Assembly: GCA_028695965.1 (NCBI GenBank)
Contig: JAQVHZ010000004.1
Coordinates: 29,097 to 93,096, forward strand
DNA from: Thermoguttaceae bacterium
GTDB taxonomy: Bacteria > Planctomycetota > Planctomycetia > Pirellulales > Thermoguttaceae
DNA length: 64,000 nucleotides
Direction: 5' to 3'
The position numbers and the translations under genes are program-made. The notes beneath the pieces are model-generated. The model was given only the letters and a program-made list of their open reading frames with translations, was not told the DNA's origin and made no database searches. Below are positions 61,291 to 64,000 of this stretch, piece by piece (the first letter of the stretch is position 1; each line of letters opens with the position of its first letter).

Positions 61291-63381
61291 TCATTTTTCT
61301 TTCTTTCCGAAGACGCCTTTTCGCCATTTTCTCGGCTTTTTCCCTTTGTAGTTCGCCTCGACTAGCTTTCTAAAATATTTGTCCTCTTCCAATCCAAACG
61401 CTTCGCGTACGTTGCACTTGAGATTAAGGGACAACAGGGCGTGAATCGTGTCGCTTGTGGGTATTAATTTCAGGTCGTCGATTTGTCCGAGGGTTTTGAG
61501 AAGTTTCTGAGAGAAGTCTTCTGAAACGCCCGCGCCTTCAAAGTTTTTGAAATAAATCTTTCCGTCGATTTCTTTGACAAAGAGGTCGTCGGCTTGGGAC
61601 CTGATGAGATAACACAAGGCCTCGAGGGAGAAACCGGGGAACATTTCCCTGATTTTTTCTTCTTCAAGGGATCCGTCGTATTTATCTACTGCGGCGCGAA
61701 TCTTCTGCAGGAGGAATTCGCTAAATTCTTCTTCAGTTCTAAATTGCCTTTGAGCGCGCGCAATTGCAAATGTTCCGATAAACGAGACCTTCAGGCGCCG
61801 CGTCGTAAAGAATCGGACCCAGTCGGCGAAATCCCCGACGTCGCGAATACAGGCGGGATTCAAGACGTCCGCGTAGGCGTTGTACAGGACCTGAACTTCA
61901 AAGCTTCCGTTCTTTTTTAAATACTCTTGGACTTTCCGAACGATTTCTTCTTCTAGCGCGGGGTCGATAATCGAGTCGGACAGAAAGGAGAGTCCGTCTC
62001 TTCTATGGAAGCTCCTTTCCTGGAGATAGTCGAACACGCTGATTTTGATATGCCCGCCAATCTTTTTTTCTAAAAGCGCGATCGTCGAGTCGTCTAACTT
62101 GAATCCGTTCGGAAAGAGTTCGCGAATAGCGTCGAGCGCCGCTTTAACATGAACCGTCTTTTTGTACTGGAGCTTACGAGAAGCCGATTGTTTCTTTTTA
62201 GCGTCGGACGCGCCTTTGCTGAAACGATTGCCCTTTAGATTCTGGTTCTTTCTCTTAGCGTAATATATCGTCAGATCGCTAATGTCGAGACCGCAGACGT
62301 CAAACCATTCGTGAATCTTTTCGACAATTACCGTGGCGCTGTGATTGGTGTTTAAATAGAAATTGTCGTCGATTCGCTTTAAGTTATGTCTATAGACGTC
62401 TTTGAAATGGTTGTACAGGCTTTTGTCGAGAAAATCAGAATGGTTTCCCGCAATTTTTTCCTTTTGAAGAACGCCCTGTAATTCTTTTGGGTATTGCCGA
62501 TACAGGGACCGGACGACCCATACGTAAAGCTCGGTCCAAGACTTAAAATGCAGCGTCTTACGATCGCCGTATTTTATGCGCGTAGGACGCGTCCTCTCGA
62601 GACGAGTCCCCGTGTCAAATTGGTATAGAAGTTCTCCGAAAATCCCTTCGGGGCTCTTGTCCGCTTCGTCAGCGGCGTCTTCTTCGTATTCCCCGTATTC
62701 CAGGTATTCCTCGTCTTCCTCGTCCTCTTTGGAGTCGTCGTTCCAATAGTCGATAAAATTCCTAAGAGCAAGCAGCGCGGCGTCTCGAGAAACAAACACG
62801 TCTTGCTGAAAATCTGGGAGCGCAAAAAGCTCCGTTTCGATCCTTGTTAAGACCTCCTCGTTGAGGGAGCCGTCGATAAAGCCATAGTGAGCGGAAATAT
62901 CCAGGATTTTGACGAGATGATTCCAATAGTTCGCTTTAAATCCAAGTTCGTCGCCGCGCTTGCGGAGCCACCGACGAAAACTGTCCTGAAGACTTTTTAA
63001 AACCTTTGCGAGCAACACCGTCGCATCCTCGCGGCCCGTGGGAATCTTACCGGTAGTCAAACTCTCTCGAATCTCGTCGAGTCGGCGCTTATATTCAGGG
63101 TAGTTGTTTTTATAAAGTTCGACAATTTTCCTAAAACGAGTCGGCGCTTCGACTTGAAGACCGTCATAGACGCATTCCATAACCGACGATCGCCCCGTGA
63201 GCGAGTCAACGCTGCGAAAGGAATCTGTAATTGCCAGCCCTCTAATGAGCGCACGCTTGCGCATGGTCTCAGAAAGATCCTCAATAATCTTTCTTTTGTT
63301 TTGTCCGTGGTTCTTTATTTGCAGGCACGCGTCGAGCAAAAGAATCACTTCGTCTTCGTCATATCGAGTCATTTGTATCAT
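61291..63381 (-). CDS. large protein of unknown function with conserved N-terminal helical domain
   Basis: The 696-aa protein begins MIQMTRYDEDEVILLLDACLQIKNHGQNKRKIIEDLSETMRKRALIRGLAITDSFRS, then IVELYKNNYPEYKRRLDEIRE. I recall a similar helical N-terminal domain (opening with W/YxxxEvxLLLdayl.ik) in large hypothetical proteins of Firmicutes and gut bacteria, sometimes near restriction or mobile genes. An acidic insertion (DDSKEDEEDEEYLEYGEYEEDAADEADKSPE) lies near 215-245 and a basic tail (KGKKPRKWRKGVFGKKEK) ends it. No catalytic motif is visible. Its host-like composition differs from the AT-richer operon to its left, so it may not belong to it. Confidence 0.6.
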   Translation of the reverse strand: MIQMTRYDEDEVILLLDACLQIKNHGQNKRKIIEDLSETMRKRALIRGLAITDSFRSVDSLTGRSSVMECVYDGLQVEAPTRFRKIVELYKNNYPEYKRRLDEIRESLTTGKIPTGREDATVLLAKVLKSLQDSFRRWLRKRGDELGFKANYWNHLVKILDISAHYGFIDGSLNEEVLTRIETELFALPDFQQDVFVSRDAALLALRNFIDYWNDDSKEDEEDEEYLEYGEYEEDAADEADKSPEGIFGELLYQFDTGTRLERTRPTRIKYGDRKTLHFKSWTELYVWVVRSLYRQYPKELQGVLQKEKIAGNHSDFLDKSLYNHFKDVYRHNLKRIDDNFYLNTNHSATVIVEKIHEWFDVCGLDISDLTIYYAKRKNQNLKGNRFSKGASDAKKKQSASRKLQYKKTVHVKAALDAIRELFPNGFKLDDSTIALLEKKIGGHIKISVFDYLQERSFHRRDGLSFLSDSIIDPALEEEIVRKVQEYLKKNGSFEVQVLYNAYADVLNPACIRDVGDFADWVRFFTTRRLKVSFIGTFAIARAQRQFRTEEEFSEFLLQKIRAAVDKYDGSLEEEKIREMFPGFSLEALCYLIRSQADDLFVKEIDGKIYFKNFEGAGVSEDFSQKLLKTLGQIDDLKLIPTSDTIHALLSLNLKCNVREAFGLEEDKYFRKLVEANYKGKKPRKWRKGVFGKKEK

Positions 63382-63607
63382 AAGAACGGCCCTATCATTC
63401 TCCTAAACCACTACGCAACGCCCTAATAAAAAATGGTTCCCCCATTTTACCAGGAAACGCAATGCATTACAAGCGGGAAGAACCGACGTCTGATCATGAT
63501 TTTTAATCTTCTGGAAGACACGCAACTTTCTTATTATCCAACTAATAGGAAAGACAAGCGAGGGTAAGATAGGTCGTTCAAAAGGTCTGTTGCCGCATGA
63601 CGTTTTT

Positions 63608-63849
63608 CTAAGCGTCCTGTATAAGCCGCTGCAGATTGTGGGAATCTATCGCGACAAGAGGTTCTGAAAACTTGTCGCAGCGGTATCCGCCTACGAGAAC
63701 CTCTTTTCAACGTCGACCAAGGTCAAGCCGAGGATCTTATCCAACTCCTCGATATTCTCCGGTTCCGCAAGCCATTTGGAAAAATCATGTTGTTCATGTT
63801 TCCAAAGTTCGCGGACGTCAACTTCTGTTAGTTTAGCTATTTTTGACAT
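63608..63849 (-). pseudogene. N-terminal fragment of a DUF4268-like protein, frameshifted
   Basis: ATG at 63849 encodes MSKIAKLTEVDVRELWKHEQHDFSKWLAEPENIEELDKILGLTLVDVEKRF, a strong match in style to the N-terminus of DUF4268 proteins (LEKVDLREVWKHEALDFTxWLAEN...). The frame then stops at 63691-63693. Shifting the frame continues LVGGYRCDKFSEPLVAIDSHNLQRLIQDA, corresponding to the following VGxYRCDI segment, then stops at 63608. The remainder (nuclease-like core) is absent. It is too short and broken to be functional. Confidence 0.7.
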
Positions 63850-64000
63850 TACTCGCTTTCGATGTGAGATGACTTAAGGGAGGTTCTAAAAACCCCATTC
63901 TGCTCCCCCTTCGATTTTCGGGAGGAATTTTTTGAAGAAAAAACGTAAACATTAACGAATCAGTGAGATTTTTGCTGAACAAGCCCCCAGTACAACCGGT
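63850..64000. other. window end, no gene seen
   Basis: AT-rich sequence with no ORF or hairpin I can support. Confidence 0.4.

Noticed and set aside
1-64000. rRNA, tRNA, riboswitch and tmRNA genes
   Set aside because: Intergenic regions were scanned by eye for T-loop motifs and long conserved stems, and none was convincing. A covariance-model search would be decisive.

Overview
The window looks like a chromosome segment of a planctomycete (Planctomycetota). This is judged from family content, not from a search. The pointers are a cytochrome-c/hydrazine-synthase-alpha-like protein fused to a formylglycine-generating-enzyme (SUMF1) domain, a second SUMF1 protein, a planctomycete-style lipoprotein, Tat-exported GH78 and GH99-like glycoside hydrolases, and a host coding style that is clearly GC-rich. 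Several blocks are visibly more AT-rich and carry defence or mobile functions.

Layout. (1) 1-2803, minus strand: rpmE-prfA-prmC-accB, a translation block whose last gene (accB) runs off the window and is absent from the ORF track. (2) 3216-8014, accessory: an AbiE toxin-antitoxin locus with an intact antitoxin, a frameshifted toxin and a second decayed copy of its operator and antitoxin start; two small membrane proteins; a MITE-like repeat; an array of eight 23-bp-spaced direct repeats in front of a DUF4143 ATPase. (3) 8149-12854: dapB-lysR diverging from nadB-pnuC (NAD supply). (4) 12820-15711: a scrambled island containing a truncated caspase-like gene, a SUMF1 gene with 51-bp tandem repeats, a second MITE-like copy, an IS5-family transposase remnant and a duplicated pnuC 3' end. 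(5) 15872-24459: lipoprotein, GH78 enzyme, GH99-like enzyme and a degenerate trypsin-like secreted protein. (6) 24641-30065: operon of a NUDIX protein, rph, phoH, 7TM-HD (pgpH/yqfF type) and ybeY. (7) 30074-33234: McrBC type IV restriction with an EVE/PUA-like reader segment in McrB. (8) 33622-46968: small membrane proteins, a secreted helical protein, prc protease, an aspartate aminotransferase, asd, the 1111-aa multiheme-SUMF1 fusion, a MazG-like protein and a GYF-like membrane protein split by a T8 tract. (9) 47129-60614, minus strand: a compact AT-richer operon that I consider the main find. (10) 61291-64000: a large protein of unknown function and a DUF4268-like pseudogene.

The main system is nine tightly packed genes, in transcription order: a DndC-like PAPS reductase with zinc ribbons and a ferredoxin domain; DUF4007; a BrxC/PglY-like P-loop ATPase; a DndA-like cysteine desulfurase; a PLD-helicase restriction-like protein; a 54-aa protein; a DndD-like SMC ATPase; a 177-aa unknown; and an RpoD-like sigma factor carrying a cysteine cluster. 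Sulfur activation (DndA-like), sulfur transfer to DNA (DndC-like plus DndD-like) and a PLD/helicase effector make a DNA phosphorothioation-type modification and restriction system. The BrxC-like ATPase and DUF4007 resemble BREX/Pgl biology, and the private sigma factor suggests dedicated transcriptional control. McrBC 14 kb away could conflict with, or police, such modification.
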